Below, in pieces: positions 40,201-49,612 of a stretch of 64,000 nucleotides of DNA. Positions within the stretch are counted from its first letter, which is position 1; every line of letters starts with the position of its first letter. The position numbers and the translations under genes were made by a program. The DNA is taken from contig NZ_RWIJ01000002.1 of NCBI RefSeq assembly GCF_019805165.1, forward strand, positions 409,898 to 473,897, written 5' to 3'. Under the pieces are notes generated by a model. The model worked only from the letters and a program-made list of their open reading frames with translations. It searched no databases and was not told where the DNA came from. The stretch comes from Azospirillum sp. 412522 (lineage in GTDB: Bacteria; Pseudomonadota; Alphaproteobacteria; Azospirillales; Azospirillaceae).

Positions 40201-40566
40201 GAGCATGTCCTCATGCAGCAGCGAGGCGCCCTCATAGGCGCGGCGGACAAAATCGCGGACCTGCGGCCAGGCGTCGGGCCAGACCTCCCTCATCGGCCGA
40301 CCCAGTGCCGCCGGGTGGCGGGCACCCAGAATGTCCAGATAGGCGTCGTTGTAGAGGAAGGTGACGTCCGCCCCCCAGCCGATGAACATGGCCTGCCGGG
40401 ACCGCAGCATCAACCCGACCGTGACGCGGAGATCCCGAGGCCATCCCTCCGGCGGACCAAGCGGCGTCGCCGCCCAGTCATGGCCGCGCATGAGGGAACT
40501 CACCTCCCCCGCTCCGCTCGGAAAGACGGGCGGAGGCGCTATGCCGGACGACCGGATCACCGGCAT
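37216..40566 (-). CDS. Hybrid sensor histidine kinase, multi-PAS/GAF
   Basis: About 1116 residues from start 40566. Rough order: PAS-like domain (40-160), GAF (170-325), three PAS domains (350-470, 480-600, 630-745), a HisKA dimerisation helix with phospho-acceptor His in [11 protein letters not shown] (near 780), an ATP-binding domain with [10 protein letters not shown] and [11 protein letters not shown], and a C-terminal receiver with Asp in LFSDVVMPG. No membrane helix is visible, so it is probably cytoplasmic. ATG 40491 has the better ribosome site (AGGTGAG), but the residues before it match the family N-terminus. No response regulator gene adjoins it. Confidence 0.9.
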   Translation of the reverse strand: MPVIRSSGIAPPPVFPSGAGEVSSLMRGHDWAATPLGPPEGWPRDLRVTVGLMLRSRQAMFIGWGADVTFLYNDAYLDILGARHPAALGRPMREVWPDAWPQVRDFVRRAYEGASLLHEDMLIPLKRGGVDEDCYFTFSYTPIAGEAGQTSGFLCIVAETTAAVWTRRRIAFHAELERRLRELTDPSEVAAVAAEALGRHLGASRVGYGVMDESERFFTTECNWTDGTVASYLGTHDLLAFGEPVLAALRKGEALVIDDAAADPRTAAPDPLAAFAALDFSSVVTASLVKQGRMVAALYVHNRCPRHWRGDEVELIEEVAERTWSAVERVQAEEEVRRANQRLRAEGERLRALFRQAPGFMYVWRGPDHVYEMANDAYFELIGRRDIIGKPAREALPEIVGQGFFELADRVYRTGEPFVGEGMPARLARRPGTPLEERFVTFVFQPIRDDQGQVTGLFVQGSDVTGMKRTEEALRESERRLHFAQDAGGVGTFELRADGLLSVSPEFCRLWGIEERPLVRLEDLVALIHPDDRPNLNTLRPGQVPTDGLGYAEYRIVRPGNGTVRWIARRAQAFSRDGDGEGTRILGACYDITDRRCAEDALRALNATLEQRVAERTADRDRMWRLSTDIMLVARFDGTITAVNPAWTSLLGWQEAELQGAPFLDFVHPDDHAATVAEVARLESGLTTLRFENRYRHRDGSYRWISWTAVPDDRFIHAVGRDVTARKEAAAALSRAEEQLRQAQKMEAVGQLTGGVAHDFNNLLQALSSCLTMIGRRSAEPRLAPLLEAGMQAVDRGAKLVQQLMGFARRDSLRPEPIDVRGRVLGMVGLLERALRADIRLETRFASDLHPIEVDPTQFELALINMAVNARDAMPDGGVLTVEAENRTLKPGEASGLEGAGLEGEFLRLTVADTGTGMTPEVMAKAFDPFFTTKEVGKGSGLGLAQVYGLARQAGGTVWIESRPGEGTRIVLLLRATAAVPKVPADPVHVPGTRVEGARVLMVEDDPVVAASVAAALEESGWIVLRAGSADEALPLLAGDERIDLLFSDVVMPGSMSGIDLGREAAILRPGLPVVLTTGYSEDVARTKGIAVLAKPYRIDTLLQTLGDALAKTLAP

Positions 40567-40706
40567 CGCCCGAAACCGGTAAAGTGCGGATAACCTTGGA
40601 CGTTCATCAAGCCGGTCGAACAATCAGTGTCGAATCGAATCCGTTATCACATGCCCGGCGGGGACGGTGATAGCTATCCAATCGTCAACTCCAATCGGGT
40701 CGTCAG

Positions 40707-41723
40707 TCACGGGCCGGCCGGGTGAGAGCGTGTGGCCGCCGACGATTCGCCCGCCTCTCCGGCCAGCTCCCGCGCCGGCGCCGTCGCCAGCGCCGTCTGG
40801 AGATAGTCGAGGAACGCCCGCTCGGCCCGGTTCAGCTTGGCCTGCTCGTTCCAGATCAGGTGGACGTTGACCGGGGCGATGCCCTCATAGGGCGGCAGTT
40901 CCCACAGCAGCCCGTCGGCGACGTCGCGGGCGGCGATGTGTTCCGGCAGCGGGCCGATGCCGAGGCCGCAGACGATCATGCGCCGCACCTCCTCCAGGTT
41001 GGCCGACGACGCGACGACGCGGCCGGCGAAGCTCTCCCGCGCGCGGAACAGGGTCAGCGGCGACAGGGCGCCATCGATCTGGTCGGAGGTGAAGGAGACG
41101 AAATTCTCCGACCGCAGCTCGGCGATGTCGATGTCGCGCCGGCCGAACAGGCGGAAATCCGGACCGCAATAGAGGCGGTAGGTCTGGCGCAGGAAGATCC
41201 GGCTGGACAGGCCGGGAATCGGTTCGCGCAACAGGCAGATCGCCATGGCGCCGACCCGCTGCTGCAACGCGATGTGCGCGTCGGCCGAGGCCATGACGTC
41301 GATGCGGAAGGTCACCTGGGGATACATCCGGTGGAACTCCCGCAGCGAGCGGTCGAGCAGCGGGGTCTGGATGCGGCTGGTCATCAGGATGTGGACATGG
41401 CCGCTGATCTCGTCCTTGGCGTCGCGCACCAGCGCGCCCAGCCGAGACACGGTGGCGTGGATCGACACCGCCTCGTCATAGACCTGCTCGCCGGCGGCGG
41501 TGACGGCGAAGCGTCCGGGGCCGCGGTCGACCAGCGTGCGGCCGAGCTGCTCCTCCAGCCGCTTCAGCGCGAGGCTGACCGCCGGCTGCGTCAAAAACAG
41601 GCGGACGGCAGCCTTGGTGATGCTGCCCTCCTGCACGATCACCATGAAGGTGCGCAGCAGGTTCCAGTCCATCTGCTGGCCCAGACGGGCCAGTGCCTGC
41701 CGTTCCGCCTCGCTTTCGTTCAC
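40707..41723 (-). CDS. LysR-family regulator of the downstream divergent operon
   Basis: 338 residues from a GTG at 41723, preceded by GGGCGGAG; a TTG at 41777 is a weaker alternative. The helix-turn-helix lies near residues 32-60 (AVRLFLTQPAVSLALKRLE). The effector domain follows, with an extra C-terminal tail of about 20 residues. It is divergent from an eleven-gene catabolic operon 323 bases away, and operator-like repeats fill the gap. It is the obvious candidate regulator of that operon. Confidence 0.88.
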   Translation of the reverse strand: MNESEAERQALARLGQQMDWNLLRTFMVIVQEGSITKAAVRLFLTQPAVSLALKRLEEQLGRTLVDRGPGRFAVTAAGEQVYDEAVSIHATVSRLGALVRDAKDEISGHVHILMTSRIQTPLLDRSLREFHRMYPQVTFRIDVMASADAHIALQQRVGAMAICLLREPIPGLSSRIFLRQTYRLYCGPDFRLFGRRDIDIAELRSENFVSFTSDQIDGALSPLTLFRARESFAGRVVASSANLEEVRRMIVCGLGIGPLPEHIAARDVADGLLWELPPYEGIAPVNVHLIWNEQAKLNRAERAFLDYLQTALATAPARELAGEAGESSAATRSHPAGP

Positions 41724-41824
41724 CGCTCCGCCCTCTCGATCACTGCCCGCTTCCGGTGCATTCGTGTCGCCGCCCAAATTCTACGCACATGAACGCACTG
41801 TGAGCAACTGCGGCATAAATCAGA

Positions 41825-41841
41825 TTCATGGGCGAAATGAA
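41825..41841. promoter_or_regulatory. Inverted repeat TTCAT-N7-ATGAA
   Basis: Perfect 5-bp arms lie 102 bases upstream of the LysR start and 206 bases before the operon, in the most AT-rich part of the intergenic region. Consistent with a LysR recognition site. Confidence 0.4.
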
Positions 41842-41921
41842 AAATGCTTATTTGCCTGATCGATTTGGCGGCTGCCTAATCGACACATGGCGACCCTCAA
41901 ACATCGCCACGCCGGACACTG

Positions 41922-41938
41922 CATAACGCACCGTTATG
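41922..41938. promoter_or_regulatory. LysR box CATAACG-CAC-CGTTATG
   Basis: A perfect 7-bp inverted repeat containing T-N11-A (T at 41924, A at 41936), the LysR signature. It lies 109 bases upstream of the first operon gene. Confidence 0.55.
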
Positions 41939-41966
41939 GCGGCCATATCCATTTGGGATAGGCCGC
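41939..41966 (+). promoter_or_regulatory. Hairpin in the operon leader region
   Basis: Arms GCGGCCaTATCC and GGATAGGCCGC pair over 11 bases with one bulged A and a 5-base loop. It directly abuts the LysR box and lies 80 bases before the first start codon, so it would be near the transcription start or in the 5' leader. Confidence 0.4.
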
Positions 41967-42046
41967 AACGCAAGCGCTTCGTCTTTTTCCACCCGCCCGC
42001 GCAATCACGCCGCAGCGGCGAAGAGGATTCGGGCAGAGGAGTCTGA

Positions 42047-43369
42047 ATGACACGCGATACGGCCGACCGCCTCGACCATGCATTGCCGGATCGCGGACTG
42101 CGCGCCGCGATCCTGGTTGCCGCCGACGAGGCGCAGGGCGACTGCGTCGCTCATCTCTCCGACCTCGTCCGCCAGCCGTCGCTGCTGGGGGAGGAATCCT
42201 CAGCGCAGGCGCTGATGGCCGGCCGCTTCGCCGCGCTCGGGCTGGAGGTCGACCGCTTCGACATCGACGAGGAGGCGATCTCCCGCCTGCCGGGCTTCTC
42301 GCCGCCGGTGCTGCCGGGTGCCTATGCCGGGCGCGAGAATGTCGTCGGCGTCCACAGGCCGCGCGAAGCGAAGGGCCGCTCGCTGATCCTGAACGGCCAT
42401 ATCGACGTGGTGCCGACCGGCCCCGCGGAGCTGTGGACCACCCCGCCCTTCGAACCGCGGATCGAGGGCGGGCGCCTCTATGGCCGCGGGGCCGGCGACA
42501 TGAAGGCCGGCATCGCCGCCTACACCGCCGCCTTCGCCGCCTTGCGCAGCTTGGGTTACCAGCCGGCCGCGCCGGTCTATCTGCAATCGGTGATCGAGGA
42601 GGAATGCACCGGCAACGGCGCGCTCGCCTGCCTGCATCGCGGCTACCGCGCCGACGCGGCGGTGATCCCCGAGCCGTTCAACCATTCCATCTCCATCGCC
42701 CAGGTCGGCGTGATGTGGCTGCGGCTGGTGCTGACCGGCACCCCGGCCCATGTGCTGGACACCTCGGCCGGGGTGAACGCCATCGAGGCGGCCTATGCGC
42801 TGGCGGCGCACCTGAAGGCACTGGAGGTGCGCTGGAACGAGCCGTCCTGCCGCCACCCCGCCTTCTGCGGCCATGCCCATCCCGTCAACGTCAATCTCGG
42901 CCGGATCGAGGGCGGAGAGTGGCCGTCGTCAGTCCCGACGCGCTGCACGCTCGACCTCCGGCTCGGCTTCTTCCCCGGGCAGGAGCCGGAGGCGGTCCGC
43001 GCCGAGGTGACCCGGGCGGTGGAGCAGGCGCGCTCCACCGACCCGGCCCTGTCCGGCGTGGGGATCGAGCTGCAGTGGAACGGCTTCCAGGCCGCCGGCT
43101 GCGAAATCGACCCGGCGCATCCGCTGGTGACCCTGCTGGCCGACAGCCATCGCGCCGTGCGCGGCGGCGACCCGGAGTTGGTGGCGCTGACCTGCACCAC
43201 CGACGCCCGCTTCTTCCAGCTCTATGGCGACACGCCGGCCACCTGCTACGGGCCGGAGGCGACGCGCATCCACGGCATCGACGAATCGGTGTCGCTGGAC
43301 AGCCTGCGCGACGTGACCCGCGTGCTGGCGCTGTTCATCGCCGGCTGGTGCGGCCTGGAACCCGTCTGA
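42047..43369 (+). CDS. M20-family deacylase (ArgE/DapE-like)
   Basis: 440 residues. Metal ligands are visible as NGHIDVVP (near 113), GRGAGDMKAG (near 148) and IEEECTGNG (near 184). The ArgE/DapE/ACY1 family removes acyl groups from N-acyl amino acids or peptides using two zinc ions. The long insert near residues 75-95 is common in the broader group. It is the first gene of the operon, with a GAGGAG site, and probably deacylates a compound imported by the ABC system downstream. It is not expected to be biosynthetic ArgE. Confidence 0.86.
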   Translation: MTRDTADRLDHALPDRGLRAAILVAADEAQGDCVAHLSDLVRQPSLLGEESSAQALMAGRFAALGLEVDRFDIDEEAISRLPGFSPPVLPGAYAGRENVVGVHRPREAKGRSLILNGHIDVVPTGPAELWTTPPFEPRIEGGRLYGRGAGDMKAGIAAYTAAFAALRSLGYQPAAPVYLQSVIEEECTGNGALACLHRGYRADAAVIPEPFNHSISIAQVGVMWLRLVLTGTPAHVLDTSAGVNAIEAAYALAAHLKALEVRWNEPSCRHPAFCGHAHPVNVNLGRIEGGEWPSSVPTRCTLDLRLGFFPGQEPEAVRAEVTRAVEQARSTDPALSGVGIELQWNGFQAAGCEIDPAHPLVTLLADSHRAVRGGDPELVALTCTTDARFFQLYGDTPATCYGPEATRIHGIDESVSLDSLRDVTRVLALFIAGWCGLEPV

Positions 43370-43407
43370 CACCATTTTCGGCCCCTTTCCCTGACGAGAC
43401 CTGCCCG

Positions 43408-44199
43408 ATGATCGCCGCCGCCCTGAAAGCCAACGCCGCCCATGCCCCCCGCGCCAGCGGCACCTATTCCGACGTGGAGTGGAAGGCCCGCACCGATCTG
43501 GCCGCCGCCTACAAGCTGTTCGACCGGCTCGGCATGACCGACCTGATCTACACCCACATGTCGGCGCGGATTCCCGACACGCCCGACCATTTCCTGATCA
43601 ACCCCTACGGGCTGATGTTTCACGAGGTGACGCCCGACAACCTCGTGAAGGTCGACATCGACGGCAATCTGGTGGACCGCCGCGACGGCGACGAGATCAA
43701 CCCGGCCGGCTTCACCATCCACAGCGCGGTGCACCACGCCCGCCCCGACGTCGGCGCCGTCATCCACCTGCACACCGACGCCGGCATGGCGGTCAGCGCC
43801 CAGGCCGACGGGCTGCTGCCGATCACCCAGCATTCGCTGCGCTGGTACAACCGGATCGCCTACCACAGCTACGAGGGCATCGCGCTCGATCTGGCGGAGC
43901 GGGAACGGCTGGTGGCCGACCTGGGCAACCACCACAGCATGATCCTGCGCAACCACGGCCTGCTGACCGTCGGCCAGGACGTCGCCGAGGCCGCCGTGCT
44001 GATGTACTACCTGGAGCAGGCCTGCAAGCAGCAGATCATGGCGATGGCCGGCGGCCGTCCGCTGGTCTACCCCGCGCCGGAGGTGTGCGAGCACACCGCC
44101 CAGCAATATGAACGCGCCTATCCGCGCGCCGGCGTCCTGGAATGGGACTCGCTGCTGCGCTGGCTCGACAGCACCACCGGCCCGACCGGGCCACGCTGA
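43408..44199 (+). CDS. Class II aldolase/adducin-family protein
   Basis: 263 residues. The zinc-binding histidines are in IHLHTD (near 115) and ILRNHGLLTVG (near 185). Members cleave phosphorylated or free hydroxy-keto acids, or decarboxylate related compounds. It follows the deacylase by 38 bases. No sugar kinase is nearby, so a non-phosphorylated substrate is likely. Confidence 0.84.
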   Translation: MIAAALKANAAHAPRASGTYSDVEWKARTDLAAAYKLFDRLGMTDLIYTHMSARIPDTPDHFLINPYGLMFHEVTPDNLVKVDIDGNLVDRRDGDEINPAGFTIHSAVHHARPDVGAVIHLHTDAGMAVSAQADGLLPITQHSLRWYNRIAYHSYEGIALDLAERERLVADLGNHHSMILRNHGLLTVGQDVAEAAVLMYYLEQACKQQIMAMAGGRPLVYPAPEVCEHTAQQYERAYPRAGVLEWDSLLRWLDSTTGPTGPR

Positions 44200-44281
44200 T
44201 CCGCCCGCCTTTTCCAAAAGAAGAACGAAGACGACAGGGTCGCATTCCACAACGACACCATCTGGAGACGAGGACACCCGC

Positions 44282-45925
44282 ATGACACGACGCCTTTCCG
44301 GTATCCCCGCCAGCTTCCGCCGCAGCCTTCACCGCGCCGCCGCAGCCGGCCTGCTGGCCGCATCCCTCGCCATCCCCGGCACCGCGGCCCTGGTCGCCGC
44401 CCCGGCCATGGCCCAGGAGACGCCGGTCCGCGGCGGTGTCCTCAACTCCATCGTCCAGCCGGAGCCTCCGACCCTGATGCTGGGCCTGAACCAGCAGGGT
44501 CCGACCCAGACCGTCGCCGGCAAGATCTACCAGGGCCTGCTGACCTACGACCGCAAGCTGAACCCGATGCCGTCGCTGGCCGAGAGCTGGACGGTGTCGC
44601 CGGACGGCCTGACCTACACCTTCAAGCTGTACCAGAACGTGAAGTGGCACGACGGCAAGCCGTTCAGCGCCGCCGACGTGGTGTTCTCGACCTCCAAGTT
44701 CCTGATGGAGGTCCACCCGCGTGCCCGCGCCGTGTTCAGCCGCTGCGAGTCGATCAAGGCGCTGGACGACCACACCGTCGAGTTCAAGCTGAAGGAGCCG
44801 TTCCCGGCCTTCATCCAGGCCTTCGAGGTGTCGTCGGCCCCGATCGTCCCGGCCCATATCTACGAGGGCAGCGATTACCGCGCCAACCCGGCCAACACCA
44901 CGCCGATCGGCACCGGCCCGTTCAAGCTCAAGGAATGGGTCAAGGGCAGCTACATCCAGCTCGTCCGCAACGAGGACTATTACAAGAAGGACCTGCCCTA
45001 TCTCGACGGCATCACCTTCCGCGTGATCCCGGACGCCGCCAGCCGCTCGCTGGCGCTGGAAAGCGGGCAGGTTCAGCAGACCCAGTACAGCGACCTGGAG
45101 CCCTTCGAGGTTCCGCGCATGAAGACCCTGCCCAACGTCACCCTGACCACCGAAGGCTACGAGTTCGTGGCGCCGATGGCGTGGCTGGAGATCAACCACC
45201 GCGTCAAGCCGCTGGACGACAAGCGCTTCCGCAAGGCCATCGCCTACGCCATCGACCGCAAGTTCATCCGCGACAAGATCTGGTTCGGCCTGGGCCGCGT
45301 GCCGACCGGCCCGGTCAACTCGGTGGTCAAGTTCTACGATCCCAAGGTCACGACCTACGAGCCGAGCGCGGAGAAGGCCAAGGCCCTGCTCGACGAGATG
45401 GGCCTGAAGCCCGACGCCAAGGGCGTGCGCGCCACCGTCAAGCTGATGCCGATGCCCTATGGCGAGACCTGGACCCGGCTGGGCGAGTATCTGAAGCAGG
45501 CGCTCGGCAAGGTCGGCGTCGCCGTGGTCCTGGAGAGCACCGACGCCGCCGGCTGGGCGCAGCGCGTCGCCAACTGGGATTACGAGATCACCACCAACTT
45601 CCTCTACCAGTACGGCGACCCGGCGCTGGGCGTCGCCCGCACCTACATCTCGTCGAACATCCGCAAGGGCGTGCTGTTCACCAACACCATGGGCTATTCC
45701 AACCCGAAGGTGGACGAGCTGTTCGACCAGGCCTCGCGCGAGAACGACCCGGCCAAGCGCCAGGAACAGTACAGCGAGGTCCAGCGCATCCTGTCCGACG
45801 ATTTGCCGGTGGTGTGGCTGCTGGAGATGGAATTCCCGACCTTCCTCGACAAGCGCGTGAAGAACGCCAACACGACGGCCATCGGTGTCAACGACACCTA
45901 TGAAAGCGTCTGGCTGGCGAAGTGA
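44282..45925 (+). CDS. Peptide/opine-type ABC transporter, substrate-binding protein
   Basis: 547 residues, SBP family 5 (DppA/OppA type). A long signal peptide is cut after APAMA at about residue 42, and a twin Arg near the N-terminus precedes a long hydrophobic stretch. LAESWTVSPDGLTYTFKL near 100 and NEDYYKKDLPYLDGI near 235 are family hallmarks. It captures oligopeptides or other amide-type compounds in the periplasm. A large palindromic repeat separates it from its permease genes. Confidence 0.9.
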   Translation: MTRRLSGIPASFRRSLHRAAAAGLLAASLAIPGTAALVAAPAMAQETPVRGGVLNSIVQPEPPTLMLGLNQQGPTQTVAGKIYQGLLTYDRKLNPMPSLAESWTVSPDGLTYTFKLYQNVKWHDGKPFSAADVVFSTSKFLMEVHPRARAVFSRCESIKALDDHTVEFKLKEPFPAFIQAFEVSSAPIVPAHIYEGSDYRANPANTTPIGTGPFKLKEWVKGSYIQLVRNEDYYKKDLPYLDGITFRVIPDAASRSLALESGQVQQTQYSDLEPFEVPRMKTLPNVTLTTEGYEFVAPMAWLEINHRVKPLDDKRFRKAIAYAIDRKFIRDKIWFGLGRVPTGPVNSVVKFYDPKVTTYEPSAEKAKALLDEMGLKPDAKGVRATVKLMPMPYGETWTRLGEYLKQALGKVGVAVVLESTDAAGWAQRVANWDYEITTNFLYQYGDPALGVARTYISSNIRKGVLFTNTMGYSNPKVDELFDQASRENDPAKRQEQYSEVQRILSDDLPVVWLLEMEFPTFLDKRVKNANTTAIGVNDTYESVWLAK

Positions 45926-45933
45926 GTTGATTT

Positions 45934-46076
45934 CCCTCTCCCGCCCCGGGAGAGGGTGCCCGCGAAGCGGGCGGGTGAGGGGTAATCCAAGGATCCGAAG
46001 CCGCATGGCCTCTTGGATCACCCCTCACCCTCCCCGCCTTCGGCGGGTCCCCTCCCTCTCCCGGGACGGGAGAGGG
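45934..46076. repeat. Composite palindromic intergenic repeat, copy 1
   Basis: 143 bases of nested symmetry. Hairpins of the type CCCTCTCCCG/CGGGAGAGGG form both ends (45934-45956 and 46054-46076). Inside are GCCCGC-GAA-GCGGGC and CCCGCC-TTC-GGCGGG hairpins. A 19-base arm, GGGTGAGGGGTAATCCAAG (45973-45991), pairs with 46012-46030 with one mismatch. It lies between two genes of one operon. Confidence 0.8.
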
Positions 46077-46096
46077 CCAGAATTAGGAACCTGCCC

Positions 46097-47077
46097 ATGC
46101 TGGGATTCGCCCGACTCTTCGCGAGCCGCCTCGTCAAGGCCGCCGCGATCCTGATCGCCATCGTGGTGATGAACTTCTTCCTCGTCCATGCCGCCCCCGG
46201 CGACCCGGCCATGGTGATGGCGGGCGAGGCAGGGGCCGCCGACGAGAAGTTCGTGGCGCAGCTGCGCGAGCAGTTCGGGCTCGACCGGCCGCTCTACGAA
46301 CAGCTCGGCACCTATGTCGGCAAAATCGTGCAGGGCGATCTCGGCTTCTCCTACCGCCAGCAGCGGCCGGTCTGGGACATCCTGGCGGAACGGCTGCCGG
46401 CCACGCTGGTGCTGACGCTGACCGCCTTCCTGCTGGCGCTCGCCGCCGGGGTGGCACTCGGCACGCTGGCGGCGGTCGCCGTCGGCACCTGGGCCGACAG
46501 CGCCATCACCGTCATTGCCCTGCTGGCCTACGCCACGCCGATCTACTGGATCGGGCTGATGCTGAGCCTGCTGTTCTCGATCCAGCTCGGCTGGCTGCCG
46601 GCCTTCGGCTACGAGACCATCGGCGCCGGCTATACCGGTCTGGCCCATGTGGCGGACGTGGCGGTCCACCTGATCCTGCCGGTCATCACGCTGGCGCTGT
46701 TCTACATGGCGGGCTACGCGCGCCTGACCCGCGCCTCGATGCTGGAGGTGCGCGGCCTCGACTTCGTCAAGACGGCCAAGGCCAAGGGGTTGACCCAGAG
46801 CCGCATCGTCACCCGCCATGTCCTGCGCAACGCCATCCTGCCGGTCATCACCGTAGCGGGCATCCAGGCCGGCCAGCTGGTCGGCGGCTCCATCCTGATC
46901 GAGACGGTGTTCGCCTGGCCCGGCATCGGCCGGCTGGCCTTCGAAGCGGTGCTGCAGCGCGACTATCAGGTGCTGCTGGGCATCTTCCTGGTCACGTCGA
47001 TCATGGTGATCCTCTTCAACATCCTGACCGACATCCTCTACGGCCTCGTCGATCCGCGTATCCAGGTGTCGCAATGA
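46097..47077 (+). CDS. Dpp-type ABC transporter permease 1
   Basis: 326 residues, six membrane helices, DppB/OppB type. HAAPGDPAMVMAGE near residue 34 and the EAA loop KTAKAKGLTQSRIVTRHVLR near 233 are typical. An AGGAAC site precedes the ATG at 46097; the frame upstream lies in the repeat. It overlaps the next gene by four bases. Confidence 0.91.
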   Translation: MLGFARLFASRLVKAAAILIAIVVMNFFLVHAAPGDPAMVMAGEAGAADEKFVAQLREQFGLDRPLYEQLGTYVGKIVQGDLGFSYRQQRPVWDILAERLPATLVLTLTAFLLALAAGVALGTLAAVAVGTWADSAITVIALLAYATPIYWIGLMLSLLFSIQLGWLPAFGYETIGAGYTGLAHVADVAVHLILPVITLALFYMAGYARLTRASMLEVRGLDFVKTAKAKGLTQSRIVTRHVLRNAILPVITVAGIQAGQLVGGSILIETVFAWPGIGRLAFEAVLQRDYQVLLGIFLVTSIMVILFNILTDILYGLVDPRIQVSQ

Positions 47078-47916
47078 TCAAATCCGATTTCTGGCGGGCC
47101 TTCGTCCGCAACAAGGGCGCGGTCCTGGGGCTGGTGATCCTGATCGCCATCGTCGTGCTGGCCGCCTTCGCCTCCGTCTTCTTCCCCGGCGACCCGTGGG
47201 AGATGGCGACGGCGCCCTTCCAGCCGCCGTTGTCGGAGGACGCCCTGCTGGGCTCCGACATGCTGGGCCGCGACATCGCGTCGGGCATCGCCCACGGGGC
47301 GCGGGTGTCGCTGCTGATCGGCCTGACCTCCACCGCGGCGGCGCTCGCCATCGGCGTCACGCTGGGGGCGCTGGCCGGCTTCCATGGCGGCAAGGTCGAT
47401 GACGCCATCATGCGCTTCACCGAGCTGTTCCAGACCATCCCCAACTTCGTGCTGGCCGTGGTGCTGGTCGCCATCTTCACCCCCAGCCTGACCACCATCG
47501 TCGCCGCCATCGCCATCGTCAGCTGGCCGCCGCTGGCCCGTCTCGCCCGCGCCGAATTCCTCAGCCTGCGCTCGCGCGAGTTCGTCCAGGCCGCCATCAC
47601 CACCGGCCAGAGCAACACCACCATCATCCTGCGCCAGATCCTGCCGAACAGCCTGTCGCCGATCATCGTCTCGGCCTCCCTCATGGTAGCGACCGCCATC
47701 CTGCTGGAAAGCTCGCTGAGCTTCCTCGGCCTCGGCGATCCCAACGCGATGAGCTGGGGCTACATGATCGGCGCCGCCCGCACGGTGATCCGGCAGGCCT
47801 GGTGGATGAGCGTCTTCCCCGGCCTCGCCATCGTGCTGACGGTGCTGGCGCTGAACCTCGTCGGCGAAGGGCTGAACGACGCCCTGAACCCGAAGCTCGC
47901 CCGGTCGCGGGGGTGA
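47074..47916 (+). CDS. Dpp-type ABC transporter permease 2
   Basis: 280 residues, DppC/OppC type, with six membrane segments. LLGSDMLGRDIASGIAHGAR near residue 58 is the typical periplasmic-end motif, and the EAA loop reads QAAITTGQSNTTIILRQILPN near 170. It starts within the stop codon of permease 1. Confidence 0.91.
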   Translation: MIKSDFWRAFVRNKGAVLGLVILIAIVVLAAFASVFFPGDPWEMATAPFQPPLSEDALLGSDMLGRDIASGIAHGARVSLLIGLTSTAAALAIGVTLGALAGFHGGKVDDAIMRFTELFQTIPNFVLAVVLVAIFTPSLTTIVAAIAIVSWPPLARLARAEFLSLRSREFVQAAITTGQSNTTIILRQILPNSLSPIIVSASLMVATAILLESSLSFLGLGDPNAMSWGYMIGAARTVIRQAWWMSVFPGLAIVLTVLALNLVGEGLNDALNPKLARSRG

Positions 47917-47920
47917 TGCG

Positions 47921-49612
47921 ATGAGCCAATTCGACCTGATGCGCACTCCCGTGGAGACCGCCGCCATGAACACCCCCCTGCTGGATGTGCGCGGCCTCAG
48001 CATCGCCCTGCCGCCGGGCGCCGACCGCCCGCTGGCGGTGGACGACCTGACCTTCACCCTGAACCCCGACGAGATCCTCTGCGTGGTCGGCGAGTCCGGC
48101 TCCGGCAAGTCGATGACCGCCCATGCCATGATGGGCCTGCTGCCCGCCCCCCATGTCCGGGTCGCCGGCGGCAGCCTGCTGTTCAAGGGCAAGGACGTGC
48201 TGGCGATGCCGGAGGCGGAGCAGCGCAGCCTTCGCGGCGGCCGCATCGCCATGGTGTTCCAGGAGCCGATGACGGCGTTGAACCCGCTGATGCGGGTCGG
48301 CCGCCAGATCGGCGAGTCCTTGCGCGAGCACACCGCCCTGCCCGCCCCGGCGCGGCGCGCCCGCGTGGTGGAGCTGCTGGCCCAGGTCGGGCTGCCCAAC
48401 CCGGCGGAACTGGCCGAGGCCTATCCCTTCCGCCTGTCGGGCGGCCAGCGCCAGCGCGTGATGATCGCCATGGCGCTGGCCTGCCAGCCCGACATCCTGA
48501 TCGCCGACGAGCCGACCACGGCGCTGGACGTCACCACCCAGAAGCAGATCCTCGACCTGATCCGCTCGATCCAGGCCGAGCGCCACATGGGCATGATGTT
48601 CATCACCCACGATTTCGGCGTGGTGGCGGAGATCGCCCACCGGGTGGCGGTGATGCGCCATGGCAAGCTGGTGGAATATGGTGCCGCGTCGGACGTGCTG
48701 AACCGGCCGCAGCATCCCTACACCCGGCAGTTGATCGCCTCGGTCCCGCATTACATCGAGCACCGCGACGACCATGCCAAGACGGGCGCGCCGCTGCTGG
48801 TCGCCGACAAGGTGCGCAAAATCTTCCATGTCGGGGGTGGCCTGTTCAAGAAGTCGAAGGAGGTCATCGCCGGCGACGACCTGTCGCTGACCATCCATCC
48901 TGGCGAGACGGTCGGGCTGGTCGGCGAGTCCGGGTCGGGCAAATCGACGCTCGGCCGTTCCATCGTCGGCCTGATCAAGCCGGATTCGGGCCGTATCCTG
49001 TTCGAGGGCACCGACCTCCTGGCGCTCGATCGCAAGGGTTTCCGGCCCTACCGCCGGGCGGTGCAGATGGTGTTCCAGGATCCCTACGCCTCGCTGAACC
49101 CGCGCCACCGCGTCGGCGACATCGTCGCGCAAGGACCGGTCGCCTTTGGCGAGGATCGGACCAGGGCGCTGACCCGCGCGCGCGAGCTGCTGGCGATGGT
49201 CGGGCTGGACGGCTCGGCCGCCGACCGCTTCCCGCACGAGTTCTCCGGCGGCCAGCGCCAGCGCATCGGCATCGCCCGCGCCCTCGCCATGGAGCCGAAG
49301 CTGCTGGTGGCGGACGAGCCCGTGTCGGCGCTCGACGTCTCGGTGCAGGGGCAGGTGCTGGAACTGCTGGACGACATCCGGCGGCGGCTGAACCTCGCTA
49401 TGCTGTTCATCACCCACGATCTGCGGGTGGCAGCCCAGGTCTGCGACACCATCGCGGTGATGCGCCGCGGCAGGATCGTCGAGATGGGCACCGCGCGGGA
49501 GGTCTTCACCCACCCGCGCGACGCCTACACCCGCAGCCTGCTCGACGCCATTCCCGGCAAGTCCTGGCACATCCCGGACGACCTGCAAAAAATCCCGGCG
49601 GGAGCGCACTGA
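47921..49612 (+). CDS. Fused dual-domain ABC transporter ATPase (DppD-DppF type)
   Basis: 563 residues holding two complete ATPase domains. Domain 1 has Walker A GESGSGKS near 51 and LSGGQRQRV near 170. Domain 2 has Walker [10 protein letters not shown] near 336 and [10 protein letters not shown] near 445, with DEPVSALD close after. This GsiA-like fusion replaces separate DppD and DppF. Two in-frame starts exist (47921 and 47966); the first is annotated. Its stop codon abuts the next start with no gap. Confidence 0.91.
   Translation: MSQFDLMRTPVETAAMNTPLLDVRGLSIALPPGADRPLAVDDLTFTLNPDEILCVVGESGSGKSMTAHAMMGLLPAPHVRVAGGSLLFKGKDVLAMPEAEQRSLRGGRIAMVFQEPMTALNPLMRVGRQIGESLREHTALPAPARRARVVELLAQVGLPNPAELAEAYPFRLSGGQRQRVMIAMALACQPDILIADEPTTALDVTTQKQILDLIRSIQAERHMGMMFITHDFGVVAEIAHRVAVMRHGKLVEYGAASDVLNRPQHPYTRQLIASVPHYIEHRDDHAKTGAPLLVADKVRKIFHVGGGLFKKSKEVIAGDDLSLTIHPGETVGLVGESGSGKSTLGRSIVGLIKPDSGRILFEGTDLLALDRKGFRPYRRAVQMVFQDPYASLNPRHRVGDIVAQGPVAFGEDRTRALTRARELLAMVGLDGSAADRFPHEFSGGQRQRIGIARALAMEPKLLVADEPVSALDVSVQGQVLELLDDIRRRLNLAMLFITHDLRVAAQVCDTIAVMRRGRIVEMGTAREVFTHPRDAYTRSLLDAIPGKSWHIPDDLQKIPAGAH

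Noticed and set aside
42047..43369. Arginine biosynthetic acetylornithine deacetylase
   Set aside because: It heads a catabolic operon with a divergent LysR gene and no other arg genes.
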